DNA of 64,000 nt. It comes from Glandiceps talaboti (taxonomy: Eukaryota > Hemichordata > Enteropneusta > Spengelidae). Below are positions 1 to 10,170 of this stretch, piece by piece. The stretch lies in NCBI RefSeq assembly GCF_964340395.1, contig NC_135559.1, forward strand, positions 17,533,550 to 17,597,549, given 5' to 3'. How positions within the stretch are numbered: position 1 is the first letter of the stretch; every line of letters begins with the position of its first letter. The translations under genes were made by a program, and so were the position numbers. The notes under the pieces are model-generated. The model was not told where the DNA came from. It searched no databases and saw only the letters and a program-made list of their open reading frames with translations.

Positions 1-597
1 AATCTTTCAGAACATTAAATGCTCGTTCTTGTGGGTCACCCCACAGTACTTTCTTGGGTTTACCCTTTTTTGTCAGATCACTTAGGGGGGCAGCAACAGT
101 GGCAAAGTTTGGCACAAACTTTCTATAATATCCTGCCAAGCCTAGAAATGATTTTACTTCCTTTACACTCTCAGGACGTTTTACATTGAGTATTGCCTGG
201 ATTTTCTGTGGCATTACTTGCAGTAATCCTTTGCCCACTTCGTGACCAATAAATTCTAGAGATTTATATCCAAAATAGCATTTGGTTGGTCTTGCGGTGA
301 GATTAGCATCTCGTAATCTAGACATAGTTTCTCGTATCGTATTAAGATGTTGTTCCCAAGTAACCGTTGCTATGAGAATGTCATCTAAGAGATTCTCAAC
401 ATTATCTACACCCAACAGTAAAGTTCTCATGACCCTGCTAAAGGTTGCCGGTGCATTTTTTAATCCAAAAGGCATCTTCCTAAACTGAAAGAGCCCCGAT
501 GGCGTTAGAAAAGCGGTCTTTTCTTTCACGTCATCTCTAAGTGGAATTTGCCAATATCCTTTGGTCAGATCGATCTTAGAAAAGTAGCACCCTTTTG
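1..597 (-). pseudogene. Reverse transcriptase continuation, frameshifted, runs off window
   Basis: Past the stop at 598 the reverse transcriptase resumes in another reading frame, consistent with loss of one base (or gain of two) near 597. Recognisable RT blocks follow: KIDLTKGYWQIPL, then the FGLKNAPATF block, then a catalytic Asp pair in the context ENLLDDILIAT at about 380-388, then FLGLAGYYRKF. The catalytic motif is Leu-Leu-Asp-Asp, where a Tyr or Phe usually comes before the x-Asp-Asp. The fragment is open to the window edge. RNase H would lie to the left. Confidence 0.85.
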
Positions 598-3500
598 CTA
601 ATCCTCTGGATTTGGCATAGGCTCTGCATCAAAAATTGTAATCTTGTTCAATTTTCTAAAGTCTATACAGAACCTATTAGAACCATCTTTCTTTTTAACT
701 ATTACAATGGGTGACGCGTAAGGTGAAAATGATGGTTCAATTACACCTATATGTAGCATACTTTCTACCTCATGCTTGATAGTATCTCTCATTGCAAATG
801 GTAAGGGGTAGGGTCTGGACTTAACGGGGTCATTAGTAGTTAATTTGATATCATGCTCCCCTAACTTACTCTGTCCTGGAATATCTGTCAATACGTCAGA
901 GTATTCCCTAAGCACTTCTCTTAATTCTCTCTGTTGGATATCATGCAATTTATCAGACACTTTCACATTCTCCACTGATTCCGTCATCTCCGTCGGTACA
1001 GTCTGCACCAATTCTATTAAAGACGCATCTCTTTCATCCTCATCACTACTTTCTATAACAGCAGTAGCAACACAATTCATAATTCCCGTCATTGTAGCTA
1101 TATCACTATGATCACTCTGATTAGTCGCCTCCTCTCTGTCAGTGGGTACTTTCCTTTCCTCATACTTCTTTAATAGGTTTGCATGATATATCTTAACCTT
1201 TCCTTTAACATATATCCTATAGTCCATTTCTCCTACTACTTCCTTTACTTTATATGGACCCTGCCACTGCATCAGTAATTTATTGTAGTTAGTAGGCAAC
1301 AAGATTAACACTTTATCATCTACTTTGAATTTCCTAGCCTTAGATTTATGATCGTAGTATTTTTTATATCGAACTTGAGACTTTCCTAACTCCGTCATTG
1401 CTAACTTGCATGTTTCCTCTAATCTCTGTCTTAAATCTAACACATATTGGTATGTGCTTTTCACTTCTGGTATGGCTATATCCTTAGTCCAGAGTTCTGA
1501 TAGGATAGTCATAGGACCCCTGACAGTTCTACCATACAACAATTCGAATGGGGAGAATCCCATACTTTCCTGAGGAACTTCTCTATAAGCAAATAGCACA
1601 GGGTCTACATATCTATCCCAGTCCTTAGGACGTTCTGCACACATTTTCTTAAGCATACTTTTCAAAACGCCATTAAATCTCTCGACTAATCCATTACAAG
1701 CAGGATGATAAGGAGTTGTAGTCAAATGTTTAATTGACAGTAACCTATTAACCTCTTTCATTATATCCGCCACAAATAGAGTTCCTAAATCAGTAAGTAT
1801 TTCTTGTGGTATCCCAACTCTACTATATATGCTTACTAATGCTTCAGCCACCACCTCCGCTTGTATTCGTTTTAATACTACCGCTTCAGGGTATCTAGTA
1901 GCATAATCCATCAAGGTAAGTATATACCTATTACCCCTGTCAGTTACAGGCTCTATTGGTCCTACCAGGTCTACAGCAACTTTTTGGAATGGAACATCAA
2001 TTAGAGGCATAGTACCTAATGGTACTTTAGTGACTCGACCCTTAGAAATTGTCTTCTGACAGATATCACATGACCTACAATACCTGACCACTTCACTATA
2101 TATACCCGGCCAATAAAATTGAGCGGCAATTTTGTCATATGTTTTCTTAGCTCCTAAATGTCCTCCGACAATAGATTCGTGAGCTAAACTCATCACTTCG
2201 TTTCTTAATTTCTGTGGTACCACCAACTGAGTGAATACTTTGCCTAGTTCCACCCTAGGAGATGTACATTCTAGATACACCAGACCTTTCTTTATAAAGA
2301 ATCTAGCTTTATTTTCTCTACCCGTGTTTACTTCCTCGTTAGTCATTGCTAACTTCCTAACACGTTCTAATGTTTGATCTGTTTGCTGAGCTTCCTTCAG
2401 TACCTCTACAGTAATTGGCTCCTTGCTAGTGCCCTTACTTAACTCAGGAACTACTAACTTTTTTACTGGCTTCCCTTGAGCTATCCTTTGCGCCATTGTC
2501 TGTACTGTTTGCACAACAAATCTCTCGCATTTGTCTACAACTGCCTCCCCTTGAGCGGCAATCTCAGCATCATCGTTAAGTACCTGATCTACAACATTTG
2601 AAATACACTCAGATTTCTTAGTTGCTTCCATATTATGCTTAAAACTACACATAGACTCATTAGTTACTTCTGGATCAGTACCTACATTACTAGGGATACA
2701 TTCAAATTCCTTAGTAACACTAACAGTAATATCAGCACCACTAGGAATACACGCAGACTCCTTCGTTATGGTACTATCAACACTACTAGGAATACACTCG
2801 GATTCCTTAGCTTTATCTACCTTTAAGTTAGCATGTAGTTTATGCCAATTCAAATCGGGGTCACTAGGCTTCCTAACACCATCCACATTTCCTAATACTA
2901 AATCATACACAGGAGTCTCCATGCACATAGCTTCTACTTCACCTACATAAAAAGGTGTGTCAACCTCAATCCTAGCTATGGGAGCCTTTCTACACGTCCT
3001 GTCTATCATGATATAGGTTCTGACTTCACCTGTCATTTGGTTATGTTTCACAAGGCCCTTCCTTATCACGACCCCATTACAACCACTATCTCTCAAAACG
3101 TTTACCTGCCGACCATTTACTTCACCCTTAACAACTGGCATATTATCGATATGATTACGGTTTGCTGCTAGGCTAGTCATACTAATTACGGGCAATATAT
3201 GACCGCATCTTAATTCTACATTACTTTTACCATCTAAATTTAGACAGCCTCCTTCCTCACAACAGGGTTCGATAACTTGAGTACATGTTGCTACCTGTAT
3301 GGTATCTGTCCCACGGTTAGGCTTATTATCTTGTTCAACCTGAACTAAACTTGCTACTTTGTGTGGACCCCTTGTTCCACTAGCCACTCTACTCTTACTC
3401 CAACAATTGACACTAATATGACCTGTCTTTCCACAACTAAAACATCTTTTAATTCCTGTTCGCCTAGTAGTATCTATCTCTTGGCTTCCCGTCTGTCTCC

Positions 3501-4353
3501 CTACAGCATTACTCTTAGCACTTACAAATTTCTGACCTTGAAATGTATTTTTCTGACTTTTCACCTGTTCTTTTGGGCCCACCTGTTCTCTTGCCTCTCT
3601 AAATCTATCTGCATATTCAGTCATGTCATTAATATTCGCAATCTCCCGTTCACGTAGGAACAATGACAAGTCTTTATCACAGCAGCTGAGAAACTGTTCC
3701 CTCACTAACATATCCTTCAACTTTTCATATTTATTTTCCACCTTGGCGAGTGCAGTCCACCTATCAAAGTAGTGTTCTAACCTGCCTGCAAAAGCTGTAG
3801 CTGTTTCATGACCTTCTAGTCTACTATTTCTAAATTTTACTCTGAGGCCTTCCTCATTCAACTGATAGCGCTTCAACAATGATTCTTTCAACTTGTCATA
3901 ATCCATTGCATCATTTATCATCATACTAGCATATACAGTTAAGGCTTTCCCACTTAACAAAGCACTCAAACTCGTTGCCCAACCTGGCTTAGGCCACCCT
4001 TGACTTTCAGCAAACTTTTCAAAGCGATACAAGTACGAATCCATGTCGTCATTGTTTTCATCAAATGCTGGCAATTTTGGGGCACTGGCTTTCACCCTAC
4101 TAGTATCTACTATATTTGCTCCTGCCGTGAGCCTTAACTGTTCCATTCTATACTGATGGTCCCTTTCCTCTCGGTCTCGTACTATTTGTTCCTGACGTCT
4201 TTTCTCATCTCTTTCTAACTGCCTTTCATCTCGTGCTATCCTCTCCTTTTCCCTTTCTAATTCCTTCTCTTCTCTCTCTTCAACAAACTCAATTAGAGCT
4301 ATTCCTGTGTACCCTATTTCCTTTCCCAGCGCTACTATTGCTTGAGTATCCAT
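598..4353 (-). CDS. Gag-protease-integrase-(RT start) polyprotein of LTR retrotransposon
   Basis: A 1251-codon frame starts with MDTQAIVALG about 170 bases inside the LTR. Gag begins with a highly charged Glu/Arg coiled-coil (about residues 24-70), followed by a capsid-like region and one CCHC zinc knuckle (CFSCGKTGHISVNC, about 303-316). An aspartic-protease motif DSG lies near 421. Integrase follows, with an HHCC zinc domain (about 724-765), a DD35E core (VAVDLVGP near 793; ILTDLG near 854; GLVERF near 890; the last two acids are 35 residues apart) and a GPY/F module (WQGPYKV). The reverse transcriptase starts only after integrase (SPYASPIVIVKKKDG, then FCIDFRKLN) and the frame stops at 598 through a frameshift. 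Gag, protease and integrase look intact, so only the RT is broken in this part. Confidence 0.92.
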   Translation of the reverse strand: MDTQAIVALGKEIGYTGIALIEFVEEREEKELEREKERIARDERQLERDEKRRQEQIVRDREERDHQYRMEQLRLTAGANIVDTSRVKASAPKLPAFDENNDDMDSYLYRFEKFAESQGWPKPGWATSLSALLSGKALTVYASMMINDAMDYDKLKESLLKRYQLNEEGLRVKFRNSRLEGHETATAFAGRLEHYFDRWTALAKVENKYEKLKDMLVREQFLSCCDKDLSLFLREREIANINDMTEYADRFREAREQVGPKEQVKSQKNTFQGQKFVSAKSNAVGRQTGSQEIDTTRRTGIKRCFSCGKTGHISVNCWSKSRVASGTRGPHKVASLVQVEQDNKPNRGTDTIQVATCTQVIEPCCEEGGCLNLDGKSNVELRCGHILPVISMTSLAANRNHIDNMPVVKGEVNGRQVNVLRDSGCNGVVIRKGLVKHNQMTGEVRTYIMIDRTCRKAPIARIEVDTPFYVGEVEAMCMETPVYDLVLGNVDGVRKPSDPDLNWHKLHANLKVDKAKESECIPSSVDSTITKESACIPSGADITVSVTKEFECIPSNVGTDPEVTNESMCSFKHNMEATKKSECISNVVDQVLNDDAEIAAQGEAVVDKCERFVVQTVQTMAQRIAQGKPVKKLVVPELSKGTSKEPITVEVLKEAQQTDQTLERVRKLAMTNEEVNTGRENKARFFIKKGLVYLECTSPRVELGKVFTQLVVPQKLRNEVMSLAHESIVGGHLGAKKTYDKIAAQFYWPGIYSEVVRYCRSCDICQKTISKGRVTKVPLGTMPLIDVPFQKVAVDLVGPIEPVTDRGNRYILTLMDYATRYPEAVVLKRIQAEVVAEALVSIYSRVGIPQEILTDLGTLFVADIMKEVNRLLSIKHLTTTPYHPACNGLVERFNGVLKSMLKKMCAERPKDWDRYVDPVLFAYREVPQESMGFSPFELLYGRTVRGPMTILSELWTKDIAIPEVKSTYQYVLDLRQRLEETCKLAMTELGKSQVRYKKYYDHKSKARKFKVDDKVLILLPTNYNKLLMQWQGPYKVKEVVGEMDYRIYVKGKVKIYHANLLKKYEERKVPTDREEATNQSDHSDIATMTGIMNCVATAVIESSDEDERDASLIELVQTVPTEMTESVENVKVSDKLHDIQQRELREVLREYSDVLTDIPGQSKLGEHDIKLTTNDPVKSRPYPLPFAMRDTIKHEVESMLHIGVIEPSFSPYASPIVIVKKKDGSNRFCIDFRKLNKITIFDAEPMPNPED

Positions 4354-4506
4354 GATGAACGAGCCAATGCTACACCCAGAATGCCCTCCACTTTATCCAA
4401 TACTCCAACTACACTTTACTCAAAATTTGAGATATTTCGAACAAATACCCCAGAAACGATCAATTTGAAACTTGAAATTGTTAAACCCACAATTTGTAGA
4501 TTTAGA

Positions 4507-4523
4507 TCCCACTTCTGACACCA
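4507..4523 (-). other. Primer-binding site complementary to tRNA-Leu
   Basis: The minus strand reads TGGTGTCAGAAGTGGGA, starting two bases after the LTR end. It is complementary to the 3' end (with CCA) of animal tRNA-Leu, whose acceptor stem ends ...TCCCACTTCTGACA. It would prime minus-strand DNA synthesis. Confidence 0.8.
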
Positions 4524-4525
4524 AT

Positions 4526-5282
4526 TGTCACAAGATGGTCGAGTGACACACACAACTAAAGTATAGAATGGAGTATAGTATAAATGAAGCGACAGAGAAC
4601 AACATATCAATTGAAAATACTGTATTTGACCATGAAATAATATTACATAAAATGAAACGGAACGTGCTATACATATCCCCTGATACACTTTTCAGGTTGT
4701 ACAGAAATAACAAACAAGGCTTATAAATGCATAGTTATGGTGATGACAGGTACTAACTAATTATTTAGCAAATTCTAGTCCACGAGGCAGCAAACCGTTG
4801 TACACGTGAAATGTGAAGTTCAAATGGCTGTCAGCCAGTCCGTATTGTCAATTATCCACTTGTCATGGACTCATCAGTTTTACACGGTACTAAGTACAGT
4901 CAATGTCCGTAGTCCATTAGCAAATTAACGTAGTGTCCCTTTGGTGTAGGTTAAGTTCTTGTTGTGGAATAATACACGCCCATGCGACAGCAACCAGTAG
5001 CCAGCAAGTCGGCAGCTCCAAGCTAGCAGTATCCACCTTCAGGCCTTGATGTTCAAAGTTAGGAGAAGCATGTGTTCACTGGCTTCGAGAGTATTTATAG
5101 GGGTCTCCTTAACGTTGATTGGGTACACATAAAGTTCAACAGATGTTTAGCTGTAGACATGTAAATTAGCACACTGTCATCACGAAAAGGTCCCTGACCT
5201 ATACCTGTCATCACCATTCATCAAAAGGTCACTAGTTCAGTAAACTAAAGAATCTATTATTCAAAATCACCACCTTGTGACA
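4526..5282 (-). repeat. LTR (5' LTR) of the retrotransposon, 757 bp
   Basis: On the minus strand the LTR starts TGTCACAAGGTGGTGA (5282 leftward) and ends CGACCATCTTGTGACA (4526). The ends are imperfect inverted repeats of about 14 bases with TG...CA termini. The inner end lies two bases from the primer-binding site, the standard spacing. The outer end coincides with the last base of Polinton polymerase similarity. A TATA-like box lies inside. The matching LTR would be left of base 1. Confidence 0.85.
5091..5100 (-). promoter_or_regulatory. TATA-like box of the LTR promoter
   Basis: The minus strand has CTATAAATAC about 185 bases into the LTR, a normal place for a U3 promoter. The start site is expected about 25-30 bases further left, near 5065. 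The motif is seen; the promoter role is inferred. Confidence 0.5.
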
Positions 5283-7781
5283 GATTGTTTGCCTTTGCAT
5301 GACCAGCGAATATATAAGAGATACCACCACAAAGACCTTTTTCAATAAAGAGATGCATATCTATATCTGTTAATAATTCGAGATTAATTTTAGTCATTTT
5401 TAAACACGCATCCCAAGATAATCCTGGAGCACTGAAGTAATGACAGGGATCAAGATTATAATATAAATTGCATGTCTTTCGGAAATTTTCAAATACATCT
5501 GTTAATAATAATACATCAGTTTTAAGATATAGATCATGATAATCACCCATCGTTTGCATATTAAAATACTTCCAAATATCTTGCGCATGCTTATAATCTT
5601 CATCAGTAATACCAGTCTCATTTAGAATAGAATAGAATGTTTCCTTTAGTGGAAGATTAACATCCTTGAATTTTTTGGTGGAATCCATATAATCATAGGG
5701 GTACACACCCTTTCTCGTTAATAATTTTAAACTATTAGGGAATTCCTGTTCTGTGTATTTGAAATCACTCGTGTTATTGACAAGTTTTTCTAATGAAGCA
5801 TTTAAGAAATTTAAACTATCTATGAAGACTAAATGAGTACCAACCATTATAGCCATGAACTTTTCCATAGAATGTGGGATAATATTAATCTTTTCATTAA
5901 AATTTGTACGATGAAATGACTGTCATACCCCTTTAAGTTGTGGAATATAACGGGTATTTTCTTCGTTACTTGAAAATTAATATTACAGGATTCATGTGCT
6001 GAACCACGGTATTTACCGGTAATATGACAATGGTCACGGACTCGTATATCAGTTTTTTCGTATAATGTTTCACAAATATGACATTGTGTCGCATTTTTAA
6101 AACAGTTTTCATCATTTTTACTCATACACAAAGGTTTGTTAAAATGTTGTTGTTTTATATTATCACAATAATCAACTTCCGATAACATCATTTCCATAAA
6201 TTTCTTAGATGCATCTGGTCCTCTATAAATAACACTTTCTTTACTAAATGTGTCATCGTAACAACAAACAAGTTTATATCCGAAACTACATACTTCATGT
6301 TTTTGATAATGTTGCGTGAATACCGTATTATTGTTAGTAGTATTCACTTTTTCAGTTATAGATTCGAAATCTGCGTAAATAACAAATGGTGCATTTAATT
6401 GTTTTGGGTAATTTTTAAATGATAACCATTTATATTCCTCAGTTGGCATTCATATAGCTTGCGTCTTATTTATTTCAAAACAAATAGGAATGTGTTGATT
6501 TAAAATCTCTACAGTTGTAAAATGCTGTAAACAATATCTACAAAAATGATTTCTTTCATTATGATTTGTTATATCATACATGAATCGATTAAAGTCTTTG
6601 ATCCAAACATAATGTTTTTGATTATCACCATAAGTTAATAATAGTAAATCAAGATGATCTTCACTAGTTTGTTTACTAACATAAATTGGATATGCTTTTT
6701 TATTGTTATACCCAAATACAGAAATCGATAAATTATTTTGGTTTTCAATTTTAGGAATTTGTTTTATTGTTACTGGGAATGTTATTCCTTTATAATCTAC
6801 ATCATCGATATGTTGTTTGTATCTAGATGGTCTATATTTATGATTTTCAACTGGAAATTTATATGCTAAATGACACCATCTAAAACAATCATTATCATTA
6901 TTTTGGATGTTAATGAGACCTTTCATGTGATGTTGTAATTCTTTAGGTAATTTGATATACGAGTTACCTTGTAAAGGCTCGTATCTTACAATATTTACAT
7001 AAAAATTGAGAAGTGTTTTTATATGCCAACCAGAACCTTCACGTAACCATTTAGTGATGTGTTCAAGAATTCTTTCGAAACTAACATTAATTTGTTCATC
7101 TATTTGGTCAGTATTTGTAATTACTAATGGACTACTATTAAAATAACCATCATTTGTTATTTCTGTCTCCATATTGTTTACACTTGAGTTGTATTTAGCA
7201 AATTTTATATTCAAGGTTAATATTGCTTTTATTCCACCTTGATCTTCTAAATTTTGTTTTAAGATTTGTTTTATTAAATATTTATTTGCATTTAACTGTG
7301 AATGAGGTTCATTCTCAGTAATAACAATTTCATACGACTTCACATATCCTTTAAAAGCTCTCTCAAGTTCATGATATTTAGGTGGTATTAGAACACCACA
7401 AACACGATGATAGCCTTTACTAATAAAAGTTTGATATGTATCATTACCTATTTTAATCATAGGTTTGGTAATAGGATTAATGATATATTGTTCCGTTAAT
7501 GGTCGAGGAAGATTGGTAGGAACTGACCAATCTAAGATATTCTTAGGTAAAGGTTGTAGATCGCCATCCCGTATAAGTTTATTGTATACACGTCCACCAA
7601 CTGTTATCATTCGCTTAGTGCATGGGTTCAAAATCTTTGTCATATAAACCTTAGGTAAAGGTTGTAGATCGCCATTCCGTATAAGCTTATTGTATACACG
7701 TCCATCAACTGTTATCATTCGCTTAGTGCGTGGGTTCAAAATTTTTGTCATATTGTATAATGAAAAATTTTGAATATTCAT
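5283..7781 (-). pseudogene. Protein-primed DNA polymerase B (Polinton type), N-terminal half, broken
   Basis: The frame begins MNIQNFSLYNMTKIL and runs 443 codons to a TGA at 6450-6452. The same frame resumes at once (MPTEEYKWLSFKNYPKQL), so this is one nonsense codon, perhaps a CGA to TGA change. Exonuclease motifs follow: PFVIYADFES, a Cys/His cluster (CHICETLYEKTD, then RDHCHITGKYRG) and HNLKGYDSHF. A frameshift lies near 5905, after which MEKFMAIMVGTHLVFIDSL, YLKTDVLLLTDVF and the PGLSWDACLK block follow. Similarity ends at about AKANN at 5283, where the LTR begins. The polymerase active-site region is missing from the window. The first 80 or so residues hold a repeated NPxTKRMI...GRxYNKLI motif, listed separately. 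Confidence 0.85.
7548..7745 (-). repeat. Duplicated adaptor-like segment at N-terminus of the Polinton polymerase
   Basis: A segment of roughly 110 bases is present twice in tandem with a few differences; both copies read ILNPxTKRMITVxGRVYNKL and end LQPLPK. A third, diverged copy (INPITKPMIKIGNDTYQTFI) follows. The pattern NPxTxRxIxxxGxxYxxL resembles the 2-cysteine adaptor domain family of large DNA viruses, although the paired cysteines are not conserved here. That family link is an inference from the pattern alone. Confidence 0.6.
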
Positions 7782-7792
7782 ATATAAATTTA

Positions 7793-8207
7793 TTAGTTCA
7801 ATTGGTTTTTTCTTAACTGTAAAAACTTACAACTTTTCTTTTTATGTATATATAATGTAGGATAACTACCTAATTCTTTACCACATTCACAAAATTAAGC
7901 TCTCTTAAGTTGTTTAACGCAAGGTGTACTTCTCTTAAAATGTATCTTTAAAATGACATTCGTATTTATATGCAAATCCACATTTATTACATACGAATCC
8001 AGGAAAAGCACGTTCGCATGTTAGACATGCATCAGGATATTCATATTTATTAGTCTCACAGGAGTGTTTTATATTTATATGTTTGATAAAATTATGTTTA
8101 TGTCTAAAACATTGGTTACATTTGTCACATTTAAATTCTGGTGCCGATCTACCACAAGTGGGGCATTGTTCTCCTATTGTAATGTATCACTTGGTATTAG
8201 GATCCAT
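7793..8207 (-). pseudogene. Small zinc-finger protein gene of the Polinton, broken
   Basis: An ATG at 8207 starts MDPNTK and meets TGA at codon 7. The same frame then reads on through Cys/His pairs (CPTCGRSAPEFKC, CNQCFRHKHNFIKH, CLTCERAFPGFVC) to TAA at 7935. One base out of frame, similarity continues (KRSTPCVKQLKRA), passes another stop, and continues into a further finger (CECGKELGSYPTLYIHKKK), ending at 7793. So one gene with several C2H2 or C2C2 fingers has at least two nonsense codons and one frameshift. It lies 11 bases upstream of the polymerase start, so the two were probably neighbouring genes of one element. Function unknown; DNA or RNA binding is likely from the fingers. Confidence 0.6.
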
Positions 8208-8254
8208 TAATATTCATATATACCATCTCTTTTGTATCTGTTTAATTGAGCGCA

Positions 8255-8580
8255 TTGACCTTGTCACCTGACCTTGTAACAAGTTGTAAACAGTTGTAAA
8301 GTGCATTGACCTAGTCACCTGACCTTGTAACAAGTTAAACAGTTGTAAAGTGCATTGACCTAGTCACCTGACCTTGTAACAAGTTAAACAGTTGTAAAGT
8401 GCATTGACACCTGACCTTGTAAACAGTATGTAACAGTATGTAACAAGTTGTAAAGTGCATTGACCTAGTCACCTGACCTTGTAACAGTTGTAAACAGTAT
8501 GTAACAAGTTGTAACATCTGTCACTGCCAACTGACCTTGGTAACCTTGGTAACCTGACCTTGGTAGTCATGCGTCACTGC
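8255..8580. repeat. Minisatellite, about 50-60 bp unit
   Basis: Five to six copies of a unit containing TGACCTAGTCACCTGACC, CTTGTAACAAGTT and AACAGTTGTAAAGTGCATTG. Copies vary in length through extra GTAAACAGTATGTAACA stretches. The array lies just beyond the Polinton zinc-finger gene. Confidence 0.8.
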
Positions 8581-8639
8581 GTCATTGAGTCATTGACAAT
8601 GTTCAATTAGACAGATACAATAACACCATTATATGGATC

Positions 8640-9027
8640 ATAGTAGCGTGACGGGGGAAGTCAAGCATAGAAGCGGGGCTTAATTTACCTTATAACAAGT
8701 TTAAAACAGACAAGACAAATATGATCGATTACTAATGCTTATTTTGCCTTATAACAAGTGAAAAATGGGTATGTCGTTTCATTGAATTCCATAAATTGAT
8801 TTTAATACAGTTTTAAGGCTTATTTTACCTTATAACAAGTTTAAAACAGATATGTCAATTTTACTACAGATATAAGACTTAATTTACCTACCTTATAACT
8901 ATATCAGGTTAAAATTATATATATGAATAAATTGATTTAATACAGATATAAGACTTAATTTACCTTATAATAGATGAAAAATGGGGGATGTCGTTAAACT
9001 GGCCTTAAACCCCCATTTTCTATACTA
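8640..9027. repeat. Degenerate AT-rich repeats, possible Polinton end region
   Basis: The phrase CTTAATTTACCTTATAACA or close variants recurs about five times, with AAAACAGATAT and AAAAATGGG beside it. A short hairpin (AAATGGGGG ... CCCCCATTTT) lies at about 8978-9022. No coding similarity is seen. Confidence 0.5.
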
Positions 9028-9090
9028 CTAGCGTTGGATTGTATTTATTTATTTGGACTGTATAATTCGTTCCTTATGTATTTTTTTTTC

Positions 9091-9137
9091 TACATACATA
9101 CATACATACATACATACATACATACATACATACATAC
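9091..9137. repeat. (ACAT)n microsatellite
   Basis: About 11 copies of ACAT/CATA directly beyond the Polinton region. Confidence 0.95.
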
Positions 9138-10170
9138 ACATGCACACATTTCACCATGCGTAGAACACTCAACCTCATCGAAGCATTGTTTTGTTGGATG
9201 GGAACTTAAATGGTTCAACTCCTCACCCCAACTCCCAAGCTTAACCATTATTTTATTTATCCAATATTGAAATATTGACTTTGCCCTTAAAGTACATATC
9301 TTCATTTCAGCCATACACAAAAAAAGATGTTTACTTCAGTGACAGAAATTGATATATTACAATAATTCAAAATTTCTTTCTAAACTCATAACGCCTCTTT
9401 GAACGCCAGGACTTTGATCTGACCTATAGAGATAGAAAAGCTGTCGGAATACATCACTAGGTTACAATAATTATTTCATGGGTGTTTAAGTTTTTCTTGA
9501 GATGTAATACAATAATACAGTAATATATGATGAATCCTTCAACATTCACTAATATTTTAGTATGATCTCTGAAATGAAGGTACAAAACATTTATTTTGGT
9601 CAAAAAATATGTCATAAAATACTTGGCATATTATTACAGAGTTGAACACTTCACATTGCACATTTTGTGTATGGCCAAGCCATAGCCAGGATCACAAAAA
9701 CAAGTGAGCAATTCGTAACCTACCCTACCCTAAAAACGTTCCCACCAAATTTCAGGCCAATCAGCCCAGCAGTGTTGGAGTTTAAGCTTATTTTAACAAT
9801 TCCTTATATGTAATACTGACAATGACATTACTAAATCATCCATTCTACAGCACACACACTTTTGTCCAAATTATACCAATACTGTAAAGTAAAGTCACAA
9901 AATTCAAAATTGACCATGGAAGACATTTCTAGAGAAACTTTGTGTGTAATTTTGTAAAAAAAAAAAAGTTTTAAAATCAACTTTTGCCAGGACACAAAAT
10001 TAGAATTTATAAAATTTGCGATATCAACCGAGATTGAATAATGGATATTATTAAATGTAAGTAATCAATTATTGTTTTTCAAACTCCCTTCCAGTTTCAC
10101 TGTATTTTAACAATTGTATTGTAGTCAGATTACAAAGTTTAATAATGTTGATATTTATTTCATTTGACAG
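9138..10170. other. Intron or flank before the first visible ROCO exon; no gene seen
   Basis: No coding similarity was found on either strand. At 9735-9800 there is a short dispersed motif (CCACCAAATTTCAGGCC, then AATCAGCCCAGCAG) that recurs at about 17690 and 17850. The acceptor of the exon at 10171 is TTTCATTTGACAG. Confidence 0.6.

Larger units (their letters stand above)
1..5282 (-). mobile_element. Ty3/gypsy-class LTR retrotransposon, Gmr1-like domain order, cut by window edge
   Basis: Reading leftward from 5282 the element has a 5' LTR (4526-5282), a primer-binding site (4507-4523), a gag-pro-int-rt frame (4353-598) and the rest of the reverse transcriptase running off the window at base 1. 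RNase H, any further genes and the 3' LTR lie outside. Integrase comes before reverse transcriptase, the reverse of most Ty3/gypsy elements and the order known from the Gmr1-like group. It lies inside the Polinton polymerase gene, in the same orientation: polymerase coding similarity stops exactly at the LTR edge (5282/5283). The large frame has only one break, so this insertion is younger than the more damaged Polinton around it. A target-site duplication cannot be checked because the other end is missing. Confidence 0.9.
5283..9030 (-). mobile_element. Decayed Maverick/Polinton-type DNA element (fragment)
   Basis: The span holds a broken protein-primed DNA polymerase B gene and an adjoining small zinc-finger gene on the same strand, typical Polinton/virus-like content. 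The polymerase is interrupted at 5283 by the LTR element, so the rest (palm and fingers of the polymerase, capsid, ATPase, integrase) would lie left of the window. The right boundary is uncertain. Repeats from 8255 to about 9027 could be the subterminal or terminal region, and a sequence ending in TATACTACTA near 9030 is a possible terminus, since Polinton ends often read AGT/ACT, but the partner end is not visible. The genes carry a nonsense codon or frameshift each, so the copy is dead. Confidence 0.7.

Noticed and set aside
9090-9320. Open frames through the ACAT repeat
   Set aside because: Microsatellite translation on both strands.
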